From Ustilago trichophora (taxonomy: Eukaryota > Basidiomycota > Ustilaginomycetes > Ustilaginales > Ustilaginaceae), in contig OOIN01000010.1 in NCBI GenBank assembly GCA_900323505.1, positions 248,001-312,000 on the forward strand: a stretch of DNA of 64,000 nt, given 5' to 3'. Made by a program: the position numbers and the translations under genes. The notes beneath the pieces were generated by a model. The model was not told where the DNA came from. It did no database searches and saw only the letters and a list, made by a program, of their open reading frames with translations. Every line of letters starts with the position of its first letter. The first letter of the stretch is position 1. Shown here in pieces: positions 52,587 through 62,572 of this stretch.

Positions 52587-55500
52587 ATGGATCTCAACTT
52601 CGGAACCCCCGCTCGACTCGAGCGACAGATTGCTCAAGACCTTTTGGAAACCCAATCCGAGTTCGATCTCTCGGTTCCAGGAGGTGATACTCGCGATATC
52701 AGTGCTTCCATCACGAGAACACCACTAACAACTTCCTATCGTCACAACTCGTCCTTTTCAAGACCATCAGACTCGTCCGAGGCATCGATGACTTCTCCAG
52801 CAAAACATACACATCTCACTACCGCTACGCCACATGCCAAGAGGCAGGTTGTCACTCTTGCGGCTGCAGTACAGAATGCGCACCATCAATCCAACAACGA
52901 CGCTTTTCAAGCTTCAAAAGCCATTTCGGCATCTTCGTCTACATCCAGCATCTCAGATTTGCCTCATTCGGCCCAATTCCCAGATCCCTACTCGCACGTC
53001 AGAAGCACTTCGCCGCCGCTCACCTCCACACCACAACGAACCAATGGTCCAGCATCCACTGTCGGCTCCAGGTCTCGCACAATCATGACCGCGCGTCCGC
53101 TTCGACCTTCTAGCGCCGAGGGGACTGCCACTCAGCGATACGATGACACCACAAAGACCTCCGCTTCCAGGGCCACTCGATCAGCCCGCTCTGCCTCAGC
53201 CCTCCTCGACGACCTCACAGAATCCTCCATCGCCCCCGAGGATGCCTCTCATCGCGAACATGATGTTCAAAAAGCACAACCGCATGAGGCAGAGACGCAA
53301 CAGCATGCGCTAGGCGGACGAGACTTTGTTGTCTATGATGCTCCTTCCACCTCGCGGAACGCATCCCCCGCGTCCAGTCAAGGTCGCGGGACCCCTGCAC
53401 GCGATGCAATCGATTGGCGCCAACGTCGCGCCCAGCGCAGACAGCTCGTCCAGGTTGATGAATCTGCCGTCGACGATGACGACGACGAGAGCCAGGTTCA
53501 GCCTGACTCGGGTGCAAGCACTCTGGCAGACCCGCAGCCGACCGGAACAGTCGCTACCCGCACCGAGTCTGTTGCCGAGACTGAGGACACTGCGACCGCT
53601 TGTTCCAGTCCCGCTGCTGCTCGTCTGGCTCGACAAGGTCTTATCGCACATTCCTCAGCTGATGAGGCGCCCTTGCCAGACTCGGCCACAAGCACTCCGA
53701 GCCGTCCGCTCCAAGGCAACTTTGCAACTCCAAAACACGCATCCGCCTCTGAAGAACGCGCTAGGATGAAGCAATACCTTCTCAACAGTGTCAAGGCGAC
53801 AGAGAGGACTCGTTCGCACACAGGTAGATCTTCCGACGCGCATGTCGAAGCTATTGAACGTCTCAAAGCTCAAGCTCAACTTCACAGAACACCAGGCTCC
53901 CGTTCCGAGGGCGATGCCGTGACCACCGACTCTCCAGCAAACTCGACTGTTCCAACCCCACACCGCAGAATGGACCGCCTCGGCAGGGCCAACACAATCG
54001 CTGCTGGTCGGACTCCGTTGCCCAAGGGTGGTGTCGCTGAGCTCCTCCGACGAGGTGCCCTCTTCGGAGTCCCTGACTCGAGCCTCGCATCTAGCGCGGC
54101 TGTCGAAAGCCCGCTGCGCCCAGGACCCCAAGCTGTGGAACCGGCCAAAGATGACGAAGTAGCAAGCGCTGTAGGCTCCACTACCACCTATTCGGAGGCC
54201 TCATCCAACGATCTTGCACTTGTCCCGAACGGCTCCAAGCATGGCGCCATGGGCTTGCGAGCCAATACATCCTTCCCCGGTCTCGGTGCAGCTGAAGCCG
54301 GCACAGAAGCCAACTCCGTCGCAAGGCCACGTGTCGACGCTGCCAAGCTTGCCCTCTACCAAAGCAAGCTCAATGCGCGTCTCGATGCCGAGAACGATGA
54401 GCTCAAGCGAGAACGTGACCAGCTCCTCCAGAAGCTCGCCAAGCTCGAGGCAGCATCACCCAGTCAGTCTGCTCAGCCTGATCTCAAAGCAATCAACCAA
54501 CAGCTGCAAGCTGAACGCGAGCGAGCCGACGCTCTTGACAAAGAGGCACAAGAGCTTGCTGATCTTCTCGACGAGAAGGAGAGAGAGCTTGAATCTTACA
54601 AGAACACGCAAGGCGCGCCTCAGGTCAATGAGGAGCACGAGCAAGAATTGCGAAACGAGATTGATGAACTCCAAAGCTTGCTCAAAGATAGGGATGAGGA
54701 TCTTGAAGAATTGGAAGCCAGGCTCGAGAGAGAACGAACGCAGATGGAAGAGCAGGTTCAGCAAGCAAAAGCTTTCTCCTTCCAGACTCTCGATAGGATT
54801 GAGACCGAGAGGGATCAAGCTCTCGAGCGTGTTCAAGCCTTGCAACAAGAACTTTCTGATCTCAAGGAGCGCCAACCAGGTTTAAGTCCGGAATCACAGG
54901 TCGAAGACGTGGACCGATCAGCTTTGCGGCACCATGTCGAGGAGCTCGAAGTTGAAAGGGACGGCCTGCTGAAGGAGCTTGAGTCTAAGACCGAATCGAT
55001 CCAGCAAACAGAAATGGAGTTGGGCTCTCTCCGCGACCAGGCTCGAAGCGATGCTGCACGAATTCGTGGCCTCGAGCGTCGCCTCAACGCCGCCACTGCG
55101 CAGCTGTCCAAGACCGGAGGCACGAGCGATGAAGCCGACGAGAGTCAAGCGCTTCAGCTCGATTCTCTCAAGGGCAAGCTTCGTGAAGCACAAGCTCACA
55201 TTGCCGAGCTGAAAGCCCGAGCAAACGAGCAAGGGACGTCAGCATCGTCTTCCGTACAGGATGAAAGGATTCAGTTCTTGGAGCGTCAGAAAGCCGAGCT
55301 TGAGGAGCGAGTTCAGCAGTACCGTGAGATGATCAGCAAAGGGGTGGGAACGAATCTCGCGAACTTGTCCAAGGACGCAGAGGGAGGCGAGGCTGCTTCT
55401 CTTCCGCCCGTAACGCCTGGTAGAGCGCACATCGGATCTTCGCCTCTCCCCAAGTCGGTGATGAGCCTGCGAAACATTTCTGCCGTCAAGACGCCTCGCT

Positions 55501-57323
55501 CACCAGGTCCACTCAGTGAGGCCTCCTGGCTCTACAACGAGTCGAGTCTCGGTGCAACAAACATCGTCGACAGGATCGCATACCTCGAAGGGGCTCTCGA
55601 CGACGCCAACGCCTCCATCGATGCCAAATTGCAGCAGCTCGACGATGCCGGTGTTGCGCACCTCACACTGGCCGAGCGACTTCAGCAAGCACATGAGCGC
55701 ATTGCTGAGCTTGAAGCCGAAATCGAGAGGCTTCGCATGGCAGGCGGTCATAGCGGGGACACGACAAGTGCTAGCCCCAACAAGAGCGTCAGTCAAAGAC
55801 AGAAAGTATTCGCCGACGTCCATGCTCAACTCGAGGCGCTCAAAAGCCGCTGGGCTGCCGACCACGACAAGCTACAAGAGCGCGAGCGAGATCTCGAACG
55901 ACGCGAGCGCGAGCTGCAGGATCGAAGCACCGAGAAGCGCCATTACCAAGATGTTCTTGCAGAGCTCAACCGCTTCAAGGAAGCTGCGTCATCCCTACAG
56001 CAAGACTTGCAGCACGAGCGAGCCAAGCAAAGGAGCATGCTCGCCGAGACCCGAGCTGCTGGCCAGCAAAAGCATACTATCGAAGGCAGCCTGTCTCGAA
56101 CCCAAACTGAACTCGAAGCAGTCAAGCGCAAGCTTGAGGAGAAAATGGGCGGGCTTGAGGACCTCGGTCGCCAGTACATGGAGAAGGCAGTTCAGCCAGA
56201 AAGCTCCATGGGCCACCGAGAGAGAGGGCAGCTCGACACTCAGACCGAACGCCTCGCTACACGCTTCCAGGCAGCCCAGAGTGAGGTTGAGCTGCTCAAA
56301 GCCGAACGCAACGACCTACTCACCCAGCGCGCCGAATTGCACAAGAAGTTCGCCGCTGCCAACGAGAACTACGAGCAAGTCCTTGCTGACCTTGCTGCTT
56401 CTCGCACTGCATTGTCCGAGCACCAGACGCAACTCGATGAGCAGATCGAGCAGATGGAGGCGGCACATGCAGCCTTGCGCTCCAAGAAGGCTGCCTATGA
56501 AAAGATCGCTGGTGATCGCGACAGACTTCGCGCAGAGCGAGATCTCATCGTTCACGATGTCGGCATGTTTGAGCAAGAACTGCGCAAGTTGCGTCGAGAA
56601 GCCGATCAGCAGGGTGCGGACCTCGAAGCGCTGCGAGCGGAACGCGAAGAGGCTCGACGTCAACTCGCCTCGGACGGTGAAGCCAAAGATCGAGAGCGTG
56701 CCGAGTTCATGTCGCAGGTCAGGACGCTTGTTGATCAGCTCAAGTCCAAAACAGCCGAGGTCGACAGGATCAAGACCAAACTCGACGAGTTAGAGCGATC
56801 GAGGACCACTGCACCACCCCCCTACGTCGAAGAACACTCAATCGTGGCTGCTCGAAAGATGCACGAGGCCGAATGCAAGGGACTCATTCTTCAGATCAAG
56901 TACCTCAAGCTCAAACTCAACCGCGAAATGGACCTTCGAGCTGACCTCACCCACCAAAAACAGTACATTAGCTTGCTCCTCCAAGGCTTCGCCCGTTCCG
57001 ACACTGAGCTCGGACGACTCATCTTTGACCTCAATCTCCAACAAAACACTCGCGACACGAGGAGAAGGCAAAACGACGTCAAGCGAAGATGGACCAAGGC
57101 TCTCAATGCAGCGACTGCCGTGGCTAGGATGCAAATCCTGGCAAACAAGGCAAAGCAGTTCAACGAGATCAAGCAGAGCTTACAAAAGGCTCACGAGGAA
57201 GTGCGATCGCGGAGGAATGTCTTCCCCGCCACTCAGCAGCAACAGCAACAGCAACAGCAAAGTGCAGCAGGATATGCTTCGATCGGGTCGAAAGCTGGAT
57301 TCGCGTCCAGCAGCAGACGTTGA
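52587..57323 (+). CDS. Spindle pole body coiled-coil protein with PACT domain (Pcp1/Spc110 type)
   Basis: 1578 residues from the ATG at 52587 (MDLNFGTPARLERQIAQDLL). Residues 1-580 are Ser/Thr/Ala-rich and disordered. From about residue 590 to 1430 the chain is a nearly continuous coiled coil, rich in Glu, Gln, Leu, Arg and Lys with heptad spacing. At residues about 1430-1540 comes a PACT domain: CKGLILQIKYLKLKLNRE, QKQYISLLLQGF, then RRRQNDVKRRWTKALNAATA and ARMQILANKAKQFNEIKQSL. PACT domains anchor pericentrin, AKAP450, fission yeast Pcp1 and relatives to centrosomes or spindle pole bodies through calmodulin. The role is to recruit gamma-tubulin complexes for microtubule nucleation. A short Gln run sits near the end. 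Single exon. The family is confident; orthology to Pcp1/Spc110 is inference from architecture. Confidence 0.88.
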   Translation: MDLNFGTPARLERQIAQDLLETQSEFDLSVPGGDTRDISASITRTPLTTSYRHNSSFSRPSDSSEASMTSPAKHTHLTTATPHAKRQVVTLAAAVQNAHHQSNNDAFQASKAISASSSTSSISDLPHSAQFPDPYSHVRSTSPPLTSTPQRTNGPASTVGSRSRTIMTARPLRPSSAEGTATQRYDDTTKTSASRATRSARSASALLDDLTESSIAPEDASHREHDVQKAQPHEAETQQHALGGRDFVVYDAPSTSRNASPASSQGRGTPARDAIDWRQRRAQRRQLVQVDESAVDDDDDESQVQPDSGASTLADPQPTGTVATRTESVAETEDTATACSSPAAARLARQGLIAHSSADEAPLPDSATSTPSRPLQGNFATPKHASASEERARMKQYLLNSVKATERTRSHTGRSSDAHVEAIERLKAQAQLHRTPGSRSEGDAVTTDSPANSTVPTPHRRMDRLGRANTIAAGRTPLPKGGVAELLRRGALFGVPDSSLASSAAVESPLRPGPQAVEPAKDDEVASAVGSTTTYSEASSNDLALVPNGSKHGAMGLRANTSFPGLGAAEAGTEANSVARPRVDAAKLALYQSKLNARLDAENDELKRERDQLLQKLAKLEAASPSQSAQPDLKAINQQLQAERERADALDKEAQELADLLDEKERELESYKNTQGAPQVNEEHEQELRNEIDELQSLLKDRDEDLEELEARLERERTQMEEQVQQAKAFSFQTLDRIETERDQALERVQALQQELSDLKERQPGLSPESQVEDVDRSALRHHVEELEVERDGLLKELESKTESIQQTEMELGSLRDQARSDAARIRGLERRLNAATAQLSKTGGTSDEADESQALQLDSLKGKLREAQAHIAELKARANEQGTSASSSVQDERIQFLERQKAELEERVQQYREMISKGVGTNLANLSKDAEGGEAASLPPVTPGRAHIGSSPLPKSVMSLRNISAVKTPRSPGPLSEASWLYNESSLGATNIVDRIAYLEGALDDANASIDAKLQQLDDAGVAHLTLAERLQQAHERIAELEAEIERLRMAGGHSGDTTSASPNKSVSQRQKVFADVHAQLEALKSRWAADHDKLQERERDLERRERELQDRSTEKRHYQDVLAELNRFKEAASSLQQDLQHERAKQRSMLAETRAAGQQKHTIEGSLSRTQTELEAVKRKLEEKMGGLEDLGRQYMEKAVQPESSMGHRERGQLDTQTERLATRFQAAQSEVELLKAERNDLLTQRAELHKKFAAANENYEQVLADLAASRTALSEHQTQLDEQIEQMEAAHAALRSKKAAYEKIAGDRDRLRAERDLIVHDVGMFEQELRKLRREADQQGADLEALRAEREEARRQLASDGEAKDRERAEFMSQVRTLVDQLKSKTAEVDRIKTKLDELERSRTTAPPPYVEEHSIVAARKMHEAECKGLILQIKYLKLKLNREMDLRADLTHQKQYISLLLQGFARSDTELGRLIFDLNLQQNTRDTRRRQNDVKRRWTKALNAATAVARMQILANKAKQFNEIKQSLQKAHEEVRSRRNVFPATQQQQQQQQQSAAGYASIGSKAGFASSSRR

Positions 57324-57457
57324 TGGTGAGATCGAGGTTCACTTTTGTAAAACATTCCATGGTCCCGTTTCTTTGATGCAAATCTATCGTGTACAATGCT
57401 GCTACATTGGGCAGGGTATTGAGTGATGTGTGTCGTGCGTGGGTTGCGTCCTTTCCC

Positions 57458-60430
57458 TTACTCTTCGTCCTCGCTTTCATCCTCGCTCTCATCCTCCTCG
57501 TCATCGTCATCCTCTTCGCCCTCACGCTCCTTCTCCTTGTCGCCCTGCGAATCCTGAATTTGGGGCACGATAGTAACCGCGTCCTTCTGAGTGAAGTCCA
57601 TGAACAGCTGTGTCAGCACAAAGACTGCAAAGTCGCGATGGCTCCAGTAGGCCAAATGAGCGCCGAACATGTCCAAATATCCGCTGAGACTGATGCTTGC
57701 CGAGAGATGATAGTCGATGCAACCGTGCGGGTTGAGTGCTCTGAACCTTCGTTCGGCCCTCTCAAGCGAGTCCAGGTCAAAGTCATGCTTCTCGTCGGAT
57801 TCCTCGGCAAGGGAAGAGGTACGAAGAGCCGTCTCGGGATGGAGAGTCTTCTTGCGTGATCCCTTTTCGGTCTCTAGCTCTCGAGGGTCTGGGGTGGCCG
57901 CACCGTGATTGTAATCGGTAGGTGTGGATTTGGGTGTTTGAAGATGATGCCACTTGCGAACGGTCTGGATGTAGTCCGAGTCTTGGACGATTCTTTGGCC
58001 CATCTCTCGCTCTATGACCTGTCTCTGCTCTTCGGTGGAAAGACCTTCAGGTAAAGCTTGTTGCTTGTTTTCGAGGATGCGTGCTTGACGGATGATCTTG
58101 CCGACACCTTGGAACGGGTGTTGTTTGTACTTTTCAAACACTCGACTGACACTTATGCGTGGCAAGGCGAGACTGCGAAGCAAGGCTTCGGTGGCGCTCT
58201 CGATAGAGATTGGTTGAATGACTTTGGCGTATGCAGAGTCGACGGTGGGTGCGAGCTGGAATGCGACAGGATCGTTCGGATTGAAGATGTTGTACACATT
58301 TTCGGCCGCAAGGCAGCCATATCGACCTATCTCTTCATCTAGCGCGTCCGAGTCGTTGTTGGGATGACGTTCTGTGCCACTCCTGGCAATGAGCTGGCCA
58401 CCTTCAAGGTGGAAAAAGAAGGCAACGGGCGAGCCGATGAAGAAGAGATTCTTGACATTAAAGTGAAGGTTGTCGTTGCGGCGTAGGGCATCGTGGTCCA
58501 AATTTTCCACTTCGGAAAGCGGTGGCACTTTGGAAGGCTGCGCTGAGAGAATGTCGGCGGCTAGAGCGGAACCCAGAGAATGTCCAATTACGGAAACGCG
58601 ACCACCATGCTTCTCAAACTCAGGATTACGCCGACAGAAGAGTCGATAGGTACGGTTGAGCTCAGATATGACTGAGTCGATCATTTTTTGGCGGTGTCGA
58701 GAGAGGTAAAAGGGTACATCGAGCACGACCTTGGTAATGACGTTGCGGACCATGGGAATGGCAGCAGAATTGGTAATGTCGTCAAGGGTATAAAAGTTGT
58801 CGTTGCTCTCGGGTTTGTCGTCAAATTCCATGAATCGTCGCCAGCAGATGGGGATGAATTGTGCTCGACGGCCTCTTGAGAGGCGTCGAACAGCGGGATC
58901 GCGAGCATTCTCGCTGGCCAGATTGCGGAGATGTTCGACATCGTAGACGAAGTCGAGCGCCTCAAAGTCTTCGGTCAGCTGTTGGCCAATACCGTGAATG
59001 GCAAAGACGAGCTCTGGTGGCTCGTCTTTGCGATCGTCGGGCAATATTTCAAGGTCGTTTTCGGAGCGTCTCTGGCGATCCAGCTCGTCCTCGGTCATCT
59101 GCTGTTTCATCTTGCGCTTCTCTTCGTCGGCTGCGTCATTCTCGTCAAAGCCCAAAAACTTTTTGAGGGCTACGAGTGGTCGCAAGGCTGCATCACTGGA
59201 AGGTACAAGTTTAGCAGCGAAAGACCTTCGCTCGTCCTCGTCTCCGTTGGTGGAAGGATCGGCGCGATGTGGACCATCGGCACCTCCGCCTGACGGAGGC
59301 GTAGAGGAAGGCTTGGCTGCGCCTTCACGTTTGGAAGCAGAATGAGCGCCAACACTGGATCCCTTTTTTTGGAGTTCGGTATACTTGGAAGAGCCTTTGG
59401 ATGTGATGTCACTGCCTTCATCGTCGTTGGCCCAAGGGAGTGAGATGTTGAAAAGCGGGCTGAAAGACTTTTGCTCGGCGATCTGTTCGGCGCGATCAAA
59501 GCCCCTAACGACGATGGAGCCACCGACGACGGACAAGAAGCGACCACGTAGGTCTTGTGAAAAGATGCGACCAACCTCTGCGTCTTGGAAAGAGACCTGA
59601 CCTTTCTCCTTCATGCTTGGGAGCGGATAGAGCTTGGATGCATCTGTCTCTTCTCCGAGATCAGAGTTGTTGGAGTTGCCGTCGTTGGAAGAAGGCGAGT
59701 GAGAGATCCATGGCTGAGCCTGGGAATATGCATGATCGAGATCACGAGACAATGGATCGTCCCAACTGATGGGAGCATAAGAGCCGTCTGTGAGGGAAGA
59801 GTAGAACCAAGTGGCGCGGACGACTTTGAGCAAGACACCTTTCCAGAAGACAGGATAGAGAGTCATGGATTCCAGATCGACATCGAAAAGGTTATCTTCC
59901 ATGACTTCTACTTTGGCTGCACGTTCAGACTCGGGCTGATCCGGGTCAAGAATATAGTTGACCTGGATTTTGTCGGAATCCGACTTGTTCGAGTCCCTGT
60001 CTTGACCATTGTGCTTGTCCGATTCGGCGCTATCGTCGTTGTTGCTTGCATGTTTGGCGAAAGGAAGGTAGGAACGCAGACCGCTGAGCCAAGAACTGCC
60101 TGAAGATGGCTTGTTGGCTGAATCGTTTGATTTTGATTTCTGAGTGGGATTGATAAAGCCATCGAGAGCGGACTGAATAGCATCTACACCAGATGGAGGT
60201 GCGCGAGGTGTCGAGGTGGTGGCCTGCTGCTTCTCGTCGTCACCGAGGCGTTGTTGGTCTTGTTTTGTTTGACGAGCCCATTTCTCTCCACCAAGTTGGT
60301 TCCATTTGTGTTCGAGTTTGTCGTTATCGTGAGGTTGAAACGTGGCCCAGGTGTCTCCACGAGCATACATCCATCGTGCCCGCTGCGGAGGTGGAGAAGA
60401 GGATTGACGCGATTTCAATGTCTGGCTCAT
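57458..60430 (-). CDS. DDHD-domain phospholipase, PA-PLA1 family
   Basis: 990 residues from the ATG at 60430 (MSQTLKSRQSSS). The frame is open further upstream, but that part reads like leader. The N-terminus RWMYARGDTWATFQPHDNDK resembles the Trp-rich start of intracellular phosphatidic-acid-preferring phospholipase A1 proteins. The lipase motif GHSLGSALAADIL (about residue 615) supplies the nucleophile serine; ELVFAIHGIGQQL is the preceding strand. The DDHD domain follows (about 700-960), ending with RFRALNPHGCIDYHLS and LAYWSHRDFAVFVLTQLF, which carry the later Asp/His residues. Acidic tails close the protein. These enzymes hydrolyse phosphatidic acid or related phospholipids on ER/Golgi or mitochondrial membranes. 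It ends only about 135 bases from the convergent spindle pole gene. Single exon. Confidence 0.9.
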   Translation of the reverse strand: MSQTLKSRQSSSPPPQRARWMYARGDTWATFQPHDNDKLEHKWNQLGGEKWARQTKQDQQRLGDDEKQQATTSTPRAPPSGVDAIQSALDGFINPTQKSKSNDSANKPSSGSSWLSGLRSYLPFAKHASNNDDSAESDKHNGQDRDSNKSDSDKIQVNYILDPDQPESERAAKVEVMEDNLFDVDLESMTLYPVFWKGVLLKVVRATWFYSSLTDGSYAPISWDDPLSRDLDHAYSQAQPWISHSPSSNDGNSNNSDLGEETDASKLYPLPSMKEKGQVSFQDAEVGRIFSQDLRGRFLSVVGGSIVVRGFDRAEQIAEQKSFSPLFNISLPWANDDEGSDITSKGSSKYTELQKKGSSVGAHSASKREGAAKPSSTPPSGGGADGPHRADPSTNGDEDERRSFAAKLVPSSDAALRPLVALKKFLGFDENDAADEEKRKMKQQMTEDELDRQRRSENDLEILPDDRKDEPPELVFAIHGIGQQLTEDFEALDFVYDVEHLRNLASENARDPAVRRLSRGRRAQFIPICWRRFMEFDDKPESNDNFYTLDDITNSAAIPMVRNVITKVVLDVPFYLSRHRQKMIDSVISELNRTYRLFCRRNPEFEKHGGRVSVIGHSLGSALAADILSAQPSKVPPLSEVENLDHDALRRNDNLHFNVKNLFFIGSPVAFFFHLEGGQLIARSGTERHPNNDSDALDEEIGRYGCLAAENVYNIFNPNDPVAFQLAPTVDSAYAKVIQPISIESATEALLRSLALPRISVSRVFEKYKQHPFQGVGKIIRQARILENKQQALPEGLSTEEQRQVIEREMGQRIVQDSDYIQTVRKWHHLQTPKSTPTDYNHGAATPDPRELETEKGSRKKTLHPETALRTSSLAEESDEKHDFDLDSLERAERRFRALNPHGCIDYHLSASISLSGYLDMFGAHLAYWSHRDFAVFVLTQLFMDFTQKDAVTIVPQIQDSQGDKEKEREGEEDDDDEEDESEDESEDEE

Positions 60431-61178
60431 CTCGACGAAAGAGAAGAGTATGGCAGCAGTGATGGTAATGCAAGCCAATATATTTGTTGTTCGCCCAATC
60501 AATGTGACATGTAAAGTAGTAGGATGATGAGTTGATGTGACAACAAAAGGAAGTTTTGGTCTGTACAAGCTGCGGGCGTCGGTTAGGCCGGAGCAGGAGC
60601 AGCCGTGACAGTTGACAAAAATAGGAATCATCTGAAACGCCAAATGATGAAATGTTGCCTTTGATTTCGCCCCCACTCTGCAGAATCAACTCAATCCGAT
60701 CCTGCACCTTCCCGATTCGAGTGTTTTCTTTTGGCTTGGTGTGAAAGAAATGTCCGAAAAGTCGCGATACGCTCCTTGCGGTATAACTAAAGAGACTGAG
60801 CCCCCGATTTGATTGGCGAAACGCGCGCCATATTTTTCGTACTGTACAGTACAGCATTTGAGGGGAATTCTGCAGACTCGCTTGCGTATGTGGCGGCAAG
60901 ACTCGCATGTTTTTCCCCTCTTTGTCGCCAATCACAAGCCTCACTTTTTTTTGGTATTGGCAGCTCAGCTGACAGCCAACATCCAGACTCTCGAGACACT
61001 ATCGTCCCACCATCCACCATCGCCACCATTGACCAACCACCAATCATCTTTCACCCAACTCTTACCCACATTCTCATCCACACTGATGCGATAAGTTTGT
61101 TCGCCTTCTTGCTCCTTTTCACCATCAAACACCATACGAGGTGCGGTGTCAAGTGTGCTCTTTCCTACCATCTTCACC
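60431..61178. other. Divergent promoter region, DDHD phospholipase / membrane protein
   Basis: No gene is seen. A TACTGTACAGTA palindrome lies at 60840-60851, roughly midway between the two starts. The remainder should contain both promoters. Confidence 0.5.
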
Positions 61179-62162
61179 ATGTTGGCCATTCGATCGGCCG
61201 TGCTCCTATCAGCCTTCATTTTGGCCCCTATCTGTTCTCTTGCACAACCATCCGACCAAGTCTCCTTGGCAGCCACCCAGCTCATTGCGCCCACCGCAGC
61301 ATCCACCATCTTTGACTCTACAGATCCACTCGCCATGTCGTCCCAGCAGTCTGTCACGTCCTCCGCGCCTTCCTCCCATTCTTTCTGGGACAGCCTCAGC
61401 AGGCACTGGACCGAGGCAGACAGCACAAAGCAGACCTTCATGGCCATCTTGCTCATTATTCAGCTCGTCGCCCTATTCTGCTTCATCAAGGGCTCTCTCG
61501 ACAAGATCTTTGGAAGGCGTGCAGAATACCGCAATCAGCGAACAAAGAGGTTCGCCCGCAGAGCTGCCGTCGCCGCCGCCGGTGGTTCCTCCAAATCTGG
61601 CATTCCTCTCAGCCATCAGCGTCCCCTCTATTGCCCCGACACCAAGCCTCAGCTTCCGCCTAGACCATCTCAAGATCACCCTTTGCTCCGCCCTTCCACC
61701 TCTGCCTCTCACTCTACCTTCCAGACCACCTCGACTGGTGACATCATCCTTCCTTCATGGACCGAGTCTGGTCCAACCCCACTCAAAGTCATTGTCGAGG
61801 AACCAGAAGATGAAATATCACGAAGCAACTCGCCGCTTCATTCGCGTCCTCACTCTCCCATTTACTACTGCGACTCGCCTCACTCGCCAATTTCGCCTGC
61901 CCATCACGAGACTCCTCAGTATTCGTGGTCCTTCCGTTCCACCTTGCCTCGAGACAGCGCCTCGCTCAGGCTCAGGGAACGCAACGACTTCACCATGCTC
62001 CCCTTCACCATTGACCGCTCTTCCACTCCAGACACTCGTCTCGAGGACGTCAAGCGGCCTTTCAATCGTCCCATCTACAGCGATGATCGCTCATCCCACC
62101 ATCCTTCAACGACCTCCCCCGCCGACCCTCTGTCAGCACAATCTTCTTCTTCTCCCGCCTAA
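61179..62162 (+). CDS. Small type I membrane protein of unknown function
   Basis: 327 residues from the ATG at 61179 (MLAIRSAVLLSAFILAP). An upstream start in the same frame is possible but is not an ATG. The N-terminus is a signal peptide (likely cleavage after SLAQ). A short Ser/Thr/Ala-rich lumenal or extracellular segment of about 60 residues follows, then one membrane helix (MAILLIIQLVALFCFIKGSL, about residues 88-107), then a basic stop-transfer region (GRRAEYRNQRTKRFARR). The remaining ~210 residues, probably cytoplasmic, are Pro/Ser/His-rich with repeated SP sites and two HSP-type motifs, suggesting phosphorylation by proline-directed kinases. No catalytic domain and no recognised family. 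Confidence 0.75.
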   Translation: MLAIRSAVLLSAFILAPICSLAQPSDQVSLAATQLIAPTAASTIFDSTDPLAMSSQQSVTSSAPSSHSFWDSLSRHWTEADSTKQTFMAILLIIQLVALFCFIKGSLDKIFGRRAEYRNQRTKRFARRAAVAAAGGSSKSGIPLSHQRPLYCPDTKPQLPPRPSQDHPLLRPSTSASHSTFQTTSTGDIILPSWTESGPTPLKVIVEEPEDEISRSNSPLHSRPHSPIYYCDSPHSPISPAHHETPQYSWSFRSTLPRDSASLRLRERNDFTMLPFTIDRSSTPDTRLEDVKRPFNRPIYSDDRSSHHPSTTSPADPLSAQSSSSPA

Positions 62163-62572
62163 GCATGGCGCCTTCAACAACAACAAGATATACCCTTCAG
62201 TCTCTGGTCAATCCCGTCACCAAGTCAAGTGTCTTTTTTCCCTTCCCAGCATCATTACAACCGTTACCTCTAATCAGCATTCACTCCGTGATTTCCCTCC
62301 CCGCTCTGTCTACCTCCCTCCCCTCTTTCTCCCAATTCTTTTCTACCTTCCAACAATCCTGTCTCCCTTTCTCCTGTTTTTCAAACAAACGTGCCGATCT
62401 CATCGACACCTCCGCATGTAATTCTACGCCATTTTCAATCACAACCGCTGCGTCTGTATGATTCATCACGTCTGTGTTTCTCCGCTCGTGTCTTTGCTGA
62501 TTGTGTCAAATGATTGATTTTCGAGTCTATGATTTGTGTGTCCGCTCTGCAGCGACGGTTGAGGTATCAGCC
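62163..62572. other. Convergent 3' region
   Basis: 410 bases between two genes ending towards each other. It is pyrimidine-rich on the plus strand. No gene is seen. Confidence 0.5.

Noticed and set aside
61141..62421. 426-codon plus-strand frame overlapping the small membrane protein
   Set aside because: Ser/Pro-rich shadow frame; the other frame has an ATG, signal peptide, membrane helix and stop-transfer sequence.
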